From contig JAVLUZ010000142.1 of NCBI GenBank assembly GCA_036768485.1, positions 6,972,297 to 7,036,296 of the forward strand: a DNA stretch of 64,000 nucleotides, read 5' to 3'. The position numbers were made by a program, and so were the translations under genes. Within the stretch, counting starts at the first letter, position 1, and each line of letters opens with the position of its first letter. The stretch is from Mermis nigrescens. Lineage: Eukaryota > Nematoda > Enoplea > Mermithida > Mermithidae. This document shows, in pieces, positions 22,565-33,174 of the stretch. A model generated the notes under the pieces. The model searched no databases. It saw only the letters and a program-made list of their open reading frames with translations, and was not told the origin of the DNA.

Positions 22565-24514
22565 TTAATGCTTTTTCTCCTCAAATTCCTTATTAGCAAA
22601 TTCAGCGCTTAGCGCATTGTCCAAAAATTCAGCTAATGACGCTCTAGGCTTTTTGTGATATGCCTCTTTTGAAATATGCGGTAATAAACCTTCTTTTAAT
22701 TGATGTCGCATCAAATTATTGAAATGGTGCGAGTCAACTTCAAGATAAGGGTCAGATTTTATTAATTCTTCGCGAAGCGAGAGATAATAAGCTTTAACCA
22801 ATTCGTTAGGCTGCTGTTTATGTGTCAAAAAACGAGTAAAGAGCGCACCGGTGTCCATTGGACAGAATTCGGCTATTAGCGCTTGTTTAGTTTTCGAATA
22901 AGATTGTTGTATATCAGCAGGTAACGAACGGTATAAACGTGAAGCATAGGGATCTAGAAATCCAGTCATAAATTTTAGACGATCAGCTTTGTCGATATCA
23001 TAGGTATCGGCAAGTGATTCAAATTCTGCAAAATATGCTTTTATATCTGTTTTATCGCCATCAAAAAATTTTTTATTTGCAATTGCAATTTGCATTTGCG
23101 CCATAAATGGTCCGCGATTCAAGGAATCAGCGAGATGCGATTTACCACACGAGCCTTCAGATGAAGAATCTGAACTATAACGATGACGTCGTCGGCGCGA
23201 TCTACTTTTGCGACGCGAACGACGGCTGCGCGGGCGATCATAACTATTTGATGAGCTTTTGTCAGAAAATTTTACATGACGTCTCCTACTAGATGATTCA
23301 GGGAGAGGCGCAGTTTCATTTTGCACATTTGCAGGTTCATTATTAATGCCAGATAAATTTATCTCTACAGGTTGCATTTCGATATTAGAAGAATGCAAAA
23401 TAGGATTATTAGGTGGTGTCTCCAAATTCACGGGATTAGGTACATAATTATTTGGAAAAATTTCTCCTTGAGGTGGAAAATATTGCAGCGGTGGTGGGTT
23501 TAACTGCTGCTGCAAATTCGCATTCGAAGAATTAGGTACGAAAGAAGGCGCATTACGATTTAAAGACAGCACCGGCCGAGATCGCGACGTCTGCGAAATT
23601 GGTACCGACGGCTGCGAAATCGTAGGTATATTTTCCGAAAAACCCGAGTTTTGCACTGGTTGCAAACCCGTGTTTAAAGGATTTTGTGATAAATTAGATA
23701 TCTCAGGCGCACGGTTCGTACAACTTTGAGCGATATTTTCTGGAATAGCTTCCGAAGGTGAGCGTGAATTAGAAGCGCTGTTGCCAGTGGACAACAATGA
23801 AGATGCACGATGCGTACTTTGCGCACGATTCGCACTTTGCGCATTAAATTCAGAAAAATTTGCGCTATCGATTGAGTGGTTAACGCGCTCAGACGGATTA
23901 TTTTCAATGCGATTTGAAACTGGTTGGGGTTTAAGCATAGTGCTTAGCTCCAGACGCAGTTTACGCATTTCATCCGCATTTTCCTTTTTATCTTGATTTA
24001 CGCGCGTAGAAAGATCCGAAAATTGCAAATGAATAGCTTGTAACGCTTTTAGAATAAGATCATTAGTCACATTAGCACTAGCACAATCTTCGTCGGCATT
24101 TCTGCTATGACTATGATTACTTTCCACGTCAGAATCGGGATTTTCGCACTCCGAACTGGTTTCAGGATTATTTGCCGTGTTAAGAGTAGTCGTATTATCA
24201 ATCATTGTATGATTTGATGAATTATCAATATTAGGGTCCGATCTAGTTACCAAAGTTTGATTAATGCGCACTTGCACAGTAGTCAATAACAGTTCATCTT
24301 CAGACTGTGTATTGCTCGCGGCATTTAGTGACGCGGGTAATTGATCATTATTTGCCTTACTAGTTACGTCTTTGTTATTAGTGTCATTACTCGCAGAATT
24401 ACTCGCGCTATTAGAGTCAACAGGCGCGGTGGGTAATTGGCGAGATGAAGTAGGTGACGTAGAAGGTTTTTTCAATTTAGCGGGCGGTGTCCGCAAAACC
24501 TTTTTTCCTGCCAT
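22565..24514 (-). CDS. gag: gypsy-type Gag, intact 649-codon frame
   Basis: Structural protein of the retrotransposon; assembles particles around element RNA in the cytoplasm. Residues 1 to about 400 are low-complexity, rich in Ser, Asn, Pro and Gln. Around 410-460 there is a strongly basic Arg/Ser segment (RSRRSRRKSRSRRRR). From about 475 to the end is a Retrotrans_gag-type domain, with KKFFDGDKTDIKAYFAEFE followed by predicted helices. The Met start at 24514 lies about 585 nt inside the 5' LTR in an AAAATGG context. The usual zinc knuckle is absent from this frame and is found in the -1 frame just downstream. It is the only long intact frame in the window although pol is thoroughly broken. 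Whether it is expressed cannot be told. Confidence 0.85.
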   Translation of the reverse strand: MAGKKVLRTPPAKLKKPSTSPTSSRQLPTAPVDSNSASNSASNDTNNKDVTSKANNDQLPASLNAASNTQSEDELLLTTVQVRINQTLVTRSDPNIDNSSNHTMIDNTTTLNTANNPETSSECENPDSDVESNHSHSRNADEDCASANVTNDLILKALQAIHLQFSDLSTRVNQDKKENADEMRKLRLELSTMLKPQPVSNRIENNPSERVNHSIDSANFSEFNAQSANRAQSTHRASSLLSTGNSASNSRSPSEAIPENIAQSCTNRAPEISNLSQNPLNTGLQPVQNSGFSENIPTISQPSVPISQTSRSRPVLSLNRNAPSFVPNSSNANLQQQLNPPPLQYFPPQGEIFPNNYVPNPVNLETPPNNPILHSSNIEMQPVEINLSGINNEPANVQNETAPLPESSSRRRHVKFSDKSSSNSYDRPRSRRSRRKSRSRRRRHRYSSDSSSEGSCGKSHLADSLNRGPFMAQMQIAIANKKFFDGDKTDIKAYFAEFESLADTYDIDKADRLKFMTGFLDPYASRLYRSLPADIQQSYSKTKQALIAEFCPMDTGALFTRFLTHKQQPNELVKAYYLSLREELIKSDPYLEVDSHHFNNLMRHQLKEGLLPHISKEAYHKKPRASLAEFLDNALSAEFANKEFEEKKH

Positions 24515-25099
24515 TTTTAAGTATCAAAAACGTCGAAAAATATGACCTTGGGTAAAATAAATTTCAGTACGTCGAAATTTTGCCCAAAATAAATGTCTTG
24601 AATTTGGCCTTTGTCGATTCGAAAAACAGGTTTTTGCACGTGAATAGTATTTGCTTACGTGAAGTAAGATATACCTGACATGAAATGATCGAAAACAGGT
24701 AGGACTAAGCCTAAGGCGCAAGAAAGTGTACGTGGTTAGAAAAAGAGGTAGGTAAAAACTTTTGTCACCTAGGTTTTTCACCGAGAGAGAAAAATGATAA
24801 ATCGTCGCCTGCGGGTCAACGTTTATAGAAAAATGCGAGCGTGAAAGCTGCCTTCGTTGATGAAGATCCGACGGAAATGGAAAAAATAACGATGACTTTA
24901 CCACGATACACAAAATCTTTACCACGGACGCTTACTTAAATTGCGCACTGCCACGATCGCGGTCGATACAACAACAAAGGTGAACAAAACGTTACACATA
25001 TCTTAGATGGCCAAAATAATGATTTTTGGATCGAAAAATAATTTTACGATGATTGATCAGTTCGGCTGTAGCTAGCAGCCTAAAAGAGGGACTATCCAG
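24515..25099 (-). other. gypsy 5' leader
   Basis: Region between the 5' LTR and the gag start on the minus strand, the expected place for packaging signals. A 133-codon frame at 24524-24925 is basic and Phe/Leu-rich and is not recognised. Confidence 0.5.
25082..25098 (-). promoter_or_regulatory. candidate primer binding site
   Basis: One base inside the 5' LTR the minus strand reads TGGATAGTCCCTCTTTT. It begins with TGG, as expected for complementarity to a tRNA 3' CCA. I could not assign the tRNA. Confidence 0.4.
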
Positions 25100-26129
25100 T
25101 GTAAATACATGGCCGCCCTATGTCTACTAAGAATCAACATAGGACGGGTGTATTTGCCTTCGAGACTTACTTAGGTACGTAGGTACTTAGATCTGCACTT
25201 AGCGCTGGCCCCGATTGCTTAGCCTGGGATCGCTTCGATCCTTGGACCCTCACAGACCTTACGGCTTCGATCCCCTTGGTCCTAATATTGCTGACCGCTT
25301 CTCGTCGGGTGATCTCAGCAGCTACGCCCTAAGACCTAAGGCTACCTACCTAATCTCGGAATTGCCGCGGAGGTCAGTTGACCTATCTCAAAGCTCAAGT
25401 TGATTGTTTAACTTATTTTCAAGCTTCGATCCCAACAGAAATGTTTTTTGGTTCCTAATGTGTATAGCACAATAAACTTTGAAAACAACAACAACGAGCT
25501 CTATACTGATCAATCATCCTTAAAGATTAAATAATATTTTTTGATCAATTTTAGGTTTGAGAAAAAGATTAAGATTTTCGAACGAAATAAGTAATCATAT
25601 GGAATTTACCTATCCGTCCACTCAGAGTCTCGAAATCCTCGACGTTGGAGAGCTCCGACCTAACCCTCGGTATATCCGAAACCCCTGGGTAGGTTTTTCC
25701 AATTTATTCGAACACTAAATACACGGCCTAACTGCCGGACAACAAATAACGCAAAAAGAAAACGAAAACGTACTCCACTGTACAATCGTACGTCTGCCAA
25801 AAACTAACTAAGATGGCCACGTAGGACCATTACAGTACATGTAATTAACGTCAAAATAACATAATACTGGAACTCTTTTAAATCACAACGAATGTTCTAG
25901 ATTAATACAAGCGGTATGCATGAAACAATTACTATTATCATATACTTAACTCTATGTTACCGGACAAGTATCTTATTGTTTTTTATTATTGAAAATTGGG
26001 GAAAATGTGGGAAGACCGAAGGCATAGCCCACAGTACACTATCGTAGATAGCTACTAGTATTGGCTATGTAGTGGCTACCGCGAACTGCTAAGGCAAGTT
26101 CGCCAAAACGTGTAACTCTCGCAGTTACA
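25100..26129 (-). repeat. 5' LTR of the gypsy element
   Basis: 1030 bp, TGTAAATACA...GTTACA, direct repeat of 9410-10423. The differences are scattered substitutions plus many 1-5 bp indels. Confidence 0.9.
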
Positions 26130-26133
26130 GTGT

Positions 26134-26340
26134 GAAGCATTGGAATATTTTAGCTGCTCTAAGCTTGATGATAGATTTCTATAAAGAACAGTAATGCTGA
26201 TTGGACGAAAATTTTTGACCTTATTAGCTCAATTCTGGGCGCATTCCAACGTAAATATACATATATTTGCCGCTTAAAAAATTTCAAAAAAGGTATTGGG
26301 GGCTGTCGCTCCCCCTTCCTGGGTCGAGGTGTGGGTAAAA
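26134..26340. other. short flank with G/C hairpin
   Basis: Contains GGGGGCTGTCGCTCCCCC near 26297, a strong hairpin. No gene. Confidence 0.4.
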
Positions 26341-26430
26341 TCCGGAAACGGAAACGATAAGTAAAATCCGGAAACGATATGTAAAATGCAGAAACGGGAA
26401 CAATGGGTAGAATCCGGAAACGGAAACGTA
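26333..26430 (+). repeat. minisatellite, about four units
   Basis: Four variants of GTAAAATCCGGAAACGGAAACG-like units of about 20-30 bp, with CCGGAAACG the best conserved core. A single related word, GCCGGAAACGGGG, appears near 27211. Confidence 0.75.
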
Positions 26431-26440
26431 CAGTCAAGAC

Positions 26441-26703
26441 CATAGGTGGGCAGCACCGAAATTCTGGGGGGGGGGTAAAAAATTTCTGGGGGGGTAAAAA
26501 TTTTGAAAGGTCAAAAAATGGTCTTAAAAGTGGTTGTATGGCGAAAAAACACCATTTTTCGACGTTTCTCATCGAGCACTATCCAATGGCATCAAAAATT
26601 GCTAAAAAAGCAAAAATTCTTTCTGGGGGGTATTTCGATTTCTGGGGGGTTATTTCAACTTCTGGGGGGGTGCATACCCCCAAACCCCCCACGCCCATGT
26701 GTG
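26441..26703 (+). mobile_element. hAT-like MITE (long subfamily)
   Basis: CATAGGTGGGCAGCACC to CACGCCCATGTGTG with a perfect 8-bp duplication GTCAAGAC (26433-26440, 26704-26711). Confidence 0.92.
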
Positions 26704-26763
26704 GTCAAGACCACAAGTAACGTTGCTCAAGTGCAGGCATGACAGGCAACAGGCGCCTGTGAG

Positions 26764-27018
26764 CATACGTGGGCAGCAAGAAAATTCTGAAGGGAGCAAG
26801 ATTTTTGAAAGTCAAAAAATGGCCTTAAAAATGACGGTATGGCGATAAAAACACCATTTTTCGACGTTTCTCATCAAACACTATCCATTGGCATCAAAAA
26901 ATTGCGAAAAAAACGAAAAAAAATTTCAAAAATTGAATTCTGGGGGGTATTTTGATTTCTGGGGGGTATTTTGGTTTCTGGGGGTGCATACCCCCCAAAC
27001 CCCTCACGCCCAGGTGTG
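26764..27018 (+). mobile_element. hAT-like MITE (long subfamily)
   Basis: CATACGTGGGCAGC to CACGCCCAGGTGTG. Flanks CCTGTGAG and CCTTTGAG agree at 7 of 8 positions. Confidence 0.9.
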
Positions 27019-27160
27019 CCTTTGAGTCGTCCGCAATTTCATATTGATAAACACATGCGTCGAGAGAAATTGCCTGTGGTGCAGCGCCTGTCACTCTGAC
27101 TGCCAGGCGTCCGTGAAACATGCGCTTGAGCAACGTTACTTGTGGTCTTGACTGTATATT

Positions 27161-27612
27161 ATTGTGCACACGGTTTCATCGGGGTTTCTCCGTCCTAGTG
27201 GTAGTCCAAAAGTGCCGGAAACGGGGTTCCACAAGTAGGGCATATCAGGGTAAACACCCCAACCCCCTTTCCCGCAAAATTTCTCCCACTGAAGGGGGTT
27301 TACAGGCTCGGAAATGGGGTACCCCATTATTCATGTGAAGCTTTTTTCTATAAAAAAATTTCCGATAAAAAAATTACATATAAATGCGTTCTAGTTGTGC
27401 AATAATACTTTTTTAGGACTTCTCAGATTGACCTGCAACAAGAAAAATTATGTAAAATAATTTTTTCCTGGAAATTTTTCACAATTTGTAGAATCTAAGA
27501 TTAGAGAATGCAGCAAGCTGCTCTTTTATGGCTAGGGGTCTAGTGTGGCACGCTCAAGCCCCCCGTCCATACTCAAAACATCGTCGCAGAACAACGTTAC
27601 GCAATTGCCTAG
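27161..27612. other. no gene seen
   Basis: Several G- and C-runs (CCCCAACCCCC near 27258, GGGGTACCCC near 27317) but no coding or element boundary that I can defend. Confidence 0.35.
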
Positions 27613-28577
27613 TGTAAATACAGAGCCGAACTATGATCACAGACTCCGACATAGGTACGGATGTATTTGCCTTCGGGGCTTGCAGCCAGATACCCAAGCT
27701 GCTCTTGGCGCTGGTCAGATTCGCGTAATCGCAGGGCGACTTCGAATCTATTGACCCTTGTAGACCTACAGCTTTGATTCCCTCGGCCCTAATATTGCTG
27801 ACCGAAACCTCACGGGCAATCTCAGCAGCTACGCCCTAATTCCTACATAAATGTACCTACCTTAAATCCCGGTATGCTCGCAAGGTCAGTTGACCTATCT
27901 CAACCCAACTCAAGTTGATGAATTAACTTATATTTCCAATGTCCGGGTATATCGGAAAAGTTTTGGTTCCTAATTTGAGGTAGCACTTTAAAATTTGAAA
28001 ACATACCAACGAGTTCTCATCTGATCAGTCATCATAAATATTGAATAAGTTTTTAGCTGATTTTTGGGTTGATAAAGAGAATATAGAATTTTGACGAAAG
28101 AAATGATCAAAAAGTATTTAACCCTTTCCACTCCAACAGAAAAATCAAGAAGTCTTCGACTGATGGCAGCCGGCCTACCTCACCCTCGATATAATAAATC
28201 CCTGGGTGGGTTTTCTAATTTTATTACAGAATGTACAGCCACGGCTACAAGCCGGGACATCGCAAATAAGGCTAAGACTAAAAACAACACAGTCGACTAA
28301 AACCAGAAAACAGACTAAATTATCCCGTCACGGGATGACTACAGTATAACGAGGTTAAGATAACAAATTATCATTAAACTAAAATTACTTTTAACCAACT
28401 ATAATGTTCTAGAAGATTAAGACGATAACGTAAGTAAAAATACTGTTATTAACATATACGTTGATTTTGTAATGAAAAGTGGGATTTAATTGAGAACTGA
28501 AGGCATAACCTCGAACTCACACATCACAAGGATGGCTGCTCGAAAATGGTTATGAAGGTGTAACTGTCGTATTTACA
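27613..28577 (-). repeat. diverged solo LTR of the same gypsy family
   Basis: 965 bp from TGTAAATACA to ATTTACA, alignable with both LTRs; for example CTAATATTGCTGACCG and CTCAGCAGCTACGCCCTAA are shared. No internal region is attached. Flanking tetranucleotides CTAG and GTAG differ at one base. It is more diverged than the LTR pair, so it is older or of another subfamily. A 69-codon frame inside it is not meaningful. Confidence 0.8.
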
Positions 28578-28715
28578 GTAGCTCTGTTTCAGAAAATTCA
28601 AGTTATTCCATAGGGGGTATTCTCCCCCACTGACTACGCCAGTGGCCTACATAGCCAATAAATAAAAGTTATTTTTGGCCGATAAAAAATCTCAAAAACC
28701 AGCAATTTGTGAGAT

Positions 28716-28815
28716 NNNNNNNNNNNNNNNNNNNNNNNNNNNNNNNNNNNNNNNNNNNNNNNNNNNNNNNNNNNNNNNNNNNNNNNNNNNNNNNNNNNNN
28801 NNNNNNNNNNNNNNN
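28716..28815. other. assembly gap
   Basis: One hundred N; the round number suggests a placeholder of unknown true length. Confidence 0.99.
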
Positions 28816-29485
28816 TAAAATCTTGTTGTACATGTGCAACGAGATTTTAAGGACAAAAAGGTAAAAAGGAGTTAGAAATTTCCTAAAAATTTTCGACGCT
28901 TTCGGAATCGGTTTGTCTGTTCTGTGTGACTTGAGTGGTATAAATTTGGATTTTATAGCGCAATCAAACTTTTCCGGCGCATAGCGCCGCCAGTTTTCGG
29001 TCTTTCTTTTCGTATAGCTCCAACATTGCGTTTAAAAGCACTGCATCGGTAAAGATCATCATACTAAGTAGTAATTAGCAGTTTTTCTTGTAAGCTTATA
29101 CTGTCAAAAGTTGTTTTGTACATTTGATAATTTTCTTCAGACTAACAGTTTTCACAGAGATTCGAAATATTAAAGGCGATGAAAAATTACTCAATTTCTT
29201 AGTGCTTTGCGCCACGTATGATTTCCGTACTGTTTGTCAATAAATAGGCCGTAAATTCAACATGAAAATGATAAAATTTTCAAAAATTTTCGAAGTGCTT
29301 TGCGCCGTTTCACCAATTTTTGTGTTTTTGATTATTAGAAACCCATAAATTAAGCTAAGCTACACTATTAAAGGTCGAAAAACTCAGTTTTTGTTGTACA
29401 TAACGTTATTGGCATTCAATGCAAAAGTGGTCGTAAGAAATTTTTGAGTGTTATGCCCCCCGAGCCAAAATCCTGGCTTCGCCTC
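28816..29485. mobile_element. hAT-type remnant, left end in gap
   Basis: Ends ATCCTGGCTTCGCCTCTG at about 29468-29485, an inverted-end type resembling other hAT-like elements here. It contains several CGGCGC-TAGCGCCG and GTGCTTTGCGCC blocks, the same style as the complete element at 62970-63563. The left terminus is not visible and may fall in the N run. Confidence 0.45.
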
Positions 29486-30437
29486 TGGCTTTCTATCGAT
29501 AAAATTTCTTAAAATTTATGCACGATGTTATGTGAAACAGACTATACTAGATCATCCAGAATAGAAAGATGGAAAATTTTCAGTTGAAATAGGGCCAAAT
29601 TAAAGCCAAAAATTGATACAAATTTAAACTTTTTTATATAGTGCCCGAAATTGACCAGAAAATGTTTTTACGTTATTGGCTCATAATACCAGTTTTAAAG
29701 CCATTTTCGCCTAAAAATCTGGTTGAGACCCCTCCAACCGGCATGGTAGCGCTAACGCGTAAGCTGTAAAATTCTTCGTCCTGTGTGTTTCGCGGTTGTT
29801 TCTGGTCGACGCTGCAGCGATTTCAAAAAATAGGCGTATAACTTCGGCGAAAATTTTTCATTCAGTTTTGTATTAAAAGCTATTCTTATGTTCGTTAAAA
29901 CCAAACAACCAAATTTTGTATAATTGACAAATTCATCGATATATCAAAGTTGGTCATTTTAATTTTTTACCTAGTCAATTCGAAAAAGATATTTCAGTGA
30001 GCGAGTCTTCGAACGTTGTTTTTTCTTGTTTGTTTGATTAGACGTAACGAAGCACAATTTCGCTCTTGGTTGTCAAAACTATCAGCTGTTGCTGCATAAC
30101 TTTAATAATGGTAAAGTTTTAAAACGCTATGCAGGTCTTAAGTTATCCGTTTGAGTCGTGTCGCTTCGTCAATCATGTTAGAGATACACATAAATACATA
30201 GGTAGCACCTAAGTAGCTTTGTTTTTCTCCAATAAATCGTTTTTATTGAGCTTTATGGCTAAAATTCACCCCATTTCTTTATTCGACATCGGAGTAACTT
30301 TTTCGAGTCATTCTCCGTAACTCCCTAACATTATTAATAACTTTTTGAAGCGGCTTTGAAAACTTAAAACGATTAAAAGTATCTTATAGTAGCTAAATGG
30401 CTTAAAATAGTGTAGATATTTCTTTAACTGCATTTAT
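29486..30437. other. no gene; one MITE fragment
   Basis: 29510-29550 ends in GTGAAACAGACTATA, one end of the TAGTCTGTTTCACA MITE family without a partner. The rest has no visible features. Confidence 0.4.
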
Positions 30438-30610
30438 AAAGTCTGTTTCACATAAGTTTGGGCATAAATTTTTGTGAATTTTTTAGAAAATAAGTCGACG
30501 GATTACGATAATTATATATCAAATCAATTTTATAATCGTAATCTATCGGCTTGTTGTCCGACATAGTTTTTTTAGAAATTTATGCCTAAACTTGTGCGAA
30601 ACAGACTATA
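30438..30610. mobile_element. TA-type MITE with long TIRs
   Basis: About 173 bp. AAGTCTGTTTCACATAAGTT at the left and AACTTGTGCGAAACAGACTA at the right form inverted ends, and the pairing continues inward (GGGCATAAATTT / AAATTTATGCC). TATA at the edges fits a Tc1/mariner-type TA target. Non-coding. Confidence 0.8.
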
Positions 30611-32570
30611 GAGTAATGCTGCAGAAAACACTAGGTTACTACATATATTTTTATGACTTTTTGAATGCTTAAATATATTCGTCCGAATATTTGTAATTTT
30701 TTATCGATTTCCTGTGATCAAGAATCGTCATAGCTGTGCCTATCAGTCTAACCGTCCAATGGTAACAGTGATTGGCACATAAATGGAAATGCCACAAAAA
30801 ATGCTATTTGGAAAGGAACGGACTAAAGTCTCTCAAGTCAACCGAAGGTGCATGGGTACCTACTCGGCTAGATGAAAGGCTGTTTATTTTATTAATCCAA
30901 TAATTTTCGATGATGCATACTTCTCAATAGCATTTCTTAATGACCGAATATTTTCGTAATATTTCCTGTTTCCTATAATAATTTCATTTTTTCATTCTTA
31001 AACACATAGGACGCGTTTGACATGCAATTATCGGAATACTTTAAGCTGATACCGTTCCTTCATATTACACCTGCTCGTAATGTGTTTCGAAGCAGGATCG
31101 GAATTCCATCTTACAAATGTATTCCTTTCAAGCTTTCCTCGGGTTCCTTAAAATATCGATCCGATTGATTGTCTTGTGGTAGGTTGCGTTCCGATCATTT
31201 ACGCATTATCTTTTAATATTATTCTTGTTATTATTAGTGCTCAGTTTTATTACCAGCTCGATTTTTTAAATGGGTTTCAATTATCTTTAGGATAGGAAAT
31301 TCGGCCATTTTCATACATTTAAATTTTCCTTCATGCTATAGCCTGCTTTACCATAAATTTATATGCCATGGAATGATCGCAATCTGTCAGGCTTATTGTC
31401 GCTGATTATTCTCAAAAGTTATGCCCAAACTTGTGTCGTAACAGACTAAAGTTGACAGTTTTGTACTATATACGAAGATTTGGGAGTTAGTCATCAAAAC
31501 TCTCAATTCTGCTCGAAAGCGCTGCGCAAGCATCACACGCATCATTTTTCGACCTTTCTTACGATATTTATACTTCCTTAAATGTTCAGGTACAAAAAGC
31601 CTCAATAAAAAAATTATTAGAATTGTACGATTTATAGCTCAATACTGACTCGAAGTTTGAAGCTCCGAAATATTGGTGCTATAAAGCCGAAAGCGCATGA
31701 AATGGCAAACATTTTATTTTTTGGAAAAATCAAAGCAGCATTCTGCGAGATCAACAGCAAACAATTCTAAGGGTGAAAACTGCCTAAAGTCCTTCCAAGA
31801 GCTCGCATAGTGGATACATTCTGGTAGCAGGTTTCAGCATCGAGGTGTATTACATTACATTGCCCATGTCATCGATTTTTGACTTTGACTTTAGAAAAAA
31901 TAGAATCATCAAAAACGAGTCAGACAGAAGTCAGGTTTAAACCTGGCTTCAGTCATAAAATTAGGGTCTCATGTATTACGACGTTCTTCAAGAAAATTCC
32001 CCATGAACCATTGGCGAGTCTTCATAATTTGAGTTAATAATTGTAATAATTTTTTAATGAAATTTTTCTAATAATTTTGCGTCTTTCAATAATCAATCCA
32101 TTCCTCGTCTTTACTAATTAGGCCCTTATTATCTTTCTCGAGTGTGGATCAATTTTATATAGCACCCTATATAAGTACAGCACGGTTAGTCTGAATAGCC
32201 TTGATATTCGATCTCTGCCTCTCATTTATCATCTGAATTTTTTAGAAGCGCTTGATCATTTTTCAATCAATTGAGGCGGCACAGTATTTCCCGTAGCGAA
32301 TCTGCAAATAAGTCTTGTTAGTGTTATTTTCTGTAGACTATTATGCTTTATCCTGTAATTTATATTTTACATCTTGTGTTGATTTTCAAAAAATATAAAT
32401 TGAACGGAATACAGCTTAACATTGAATATTTGTCATTTCGCTTTGGTTGACAATCCGCTAATTGTACTCCCCTGTCTCGGAAAAAAATCGGGAAATGCAA
32501 ATATTGCATTATTTTACGCTGAGAGTCGCTCGTGCTTCGTTTCATTTAACATAATTTTTTTCTTCTACAG
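30611..32570. other. mostly unique sequence, no gene seen
   Basis: No element of the families above except a one-ended match to the TAGTCTGTTTCACA MITE at 31380-31447. It may be the intron upstream of the exon proposed at 32571. Confidence 0.4.
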
Positions 32571-32653
32571 GTTCTGTAAAATCTCCAACTAGAAGTACAG
32601 AAACTGGCACGAGTCAAAATAAGTCAATCAAGATGATACTTAAAGGTGAATGA
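32571..32653 (+). CDS. candidate host-gene terminal coding exon
   Basis: A textbook 3' splice site precedes this short frame: a run of 14 pyrimidine-rich bases ending TTCTTCTACAG at 32570. The frame then reads SVKSPTRSTETGTSQNKS and ends KMILKGE before TGA (32651-32653), a Ser/Thr/Lys-rich, probably disordered tail. AATAAA signals follow at 32819-32824 and 32839-32844, giving a 3' UTR of about 200 bases. I do not recognise the protein and cannot see upstream exons. The arrangement of acceptor, stop and poly(A) signals is the evidence, in a stretch largely free of transposons. Confidence 0.4.
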
Positions 32654-32865
32654 CCAGTGGGTTCATATTGATTTTGTCATGATTATCGTGGCATTACTTT
32701 TCATAGTGCTCAAGATCCAATCCATTATAGTAGGATTGATGGTTTCAAAAGTCTATAAGTTCGGAAAAAGCGAGCTTTACATTCAAATTCATAACTCTTG
32801 AGGGAATGGATTTACTTCAATAAAATTTTAGCGGTTTTAATAAAACATGCTCCATCATCTGATTA
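32654..32865 (+). other. candidate 3' UTR with poly(A) signals
   Basis: Follows the candidate terminal exon; two AATAAA hexamers at 32819 and 32839, about 20 bases apart. Confidence 0.35.
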
Positions 32866-33174
32866 CACCTTTTAAATTTACGCATCCAGGCCCTTCGAGT
32901 TGTTTGATGTATTATGTTTGTACAAAAATTAATTTTGCTTTCTCTAATATATTCAGCCAATTTCTAAAGTAGGTATGCACACATGCAACCTGGGGGTATG
33001 ATGGGGTATCCCCGGACTTTTGAAAAGCATATCTAGAGGCCATTTTTGGACCAAATTCTATTGTGCTCGAATTATAAAAAGCGACGTTTTTTTAAGTATA
33101 ATTTCAAGCACATATACTCATTTTTCGTGCAATAGGCCGTTCAATTCGTTCGCCTAGTCGCTCTTGTTTCATTT

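Larger units (their letters stand above)
9406..26133 (-). mobile_element. Ty3/gypsy LTR retrotransposon, broken, with nested insertions
   Basis: Two about 1.0 kb direct repeats (9410-10423 and 25100-26129) begin TGTARTACA-like and end GTTACA. They are flanked outside by a perfect 4-bp duplication GTGT (9406-9409, 26130-26133). Between them, on the minus strand, lie gag, a zinc knuckle, protease, RT, RNase H and integrase in the order typical of Metaviridae. Later insertions are a 2043-bp hAT element (20125-22167) and MITEs at 10777 and 19320. Pol is full of frameshifts and stops, and the LTRs differ by many substitutions and small indels, so the copy is old. About 5 kb between integrase and the 3' LTR is unexplained. 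Confidence 0.9.
26430..27160. repeat. inverted repeat split by a MITE
   Basis: The right arm around 27123-27157 is the reverse complement of GTCAAGACCACAAGTAACGTTGCTCAAG, found at 26704-26731. The match continues outward as TACAGTCAAGAC, but the left copy of that word now lies beyond the MITE (26430-26440). The MITE at 26441-26703 therefore inserted into the left arm. A second MITE (26764-27018) lies between the arms. Confidence 0.8.

Noticed and set aside
24524..24925. 133-codon frame in the gypsy leader
   Set aside because: No recognisable domain, located in the untranslated leader upstream of gag; probably chance.
26159..26572. 137-codon Phe/Pro-rich minus-strand frame
   Set aside because: Its repeat pattern comes from the CCGGAAACG minisatellite and the MITE it overlaps.
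28716..28815. Whether the N run hides a known boundary
   Set aside because: The left end of the 28816-29485 remnant may lie there, but nothing in the sequence can show it.
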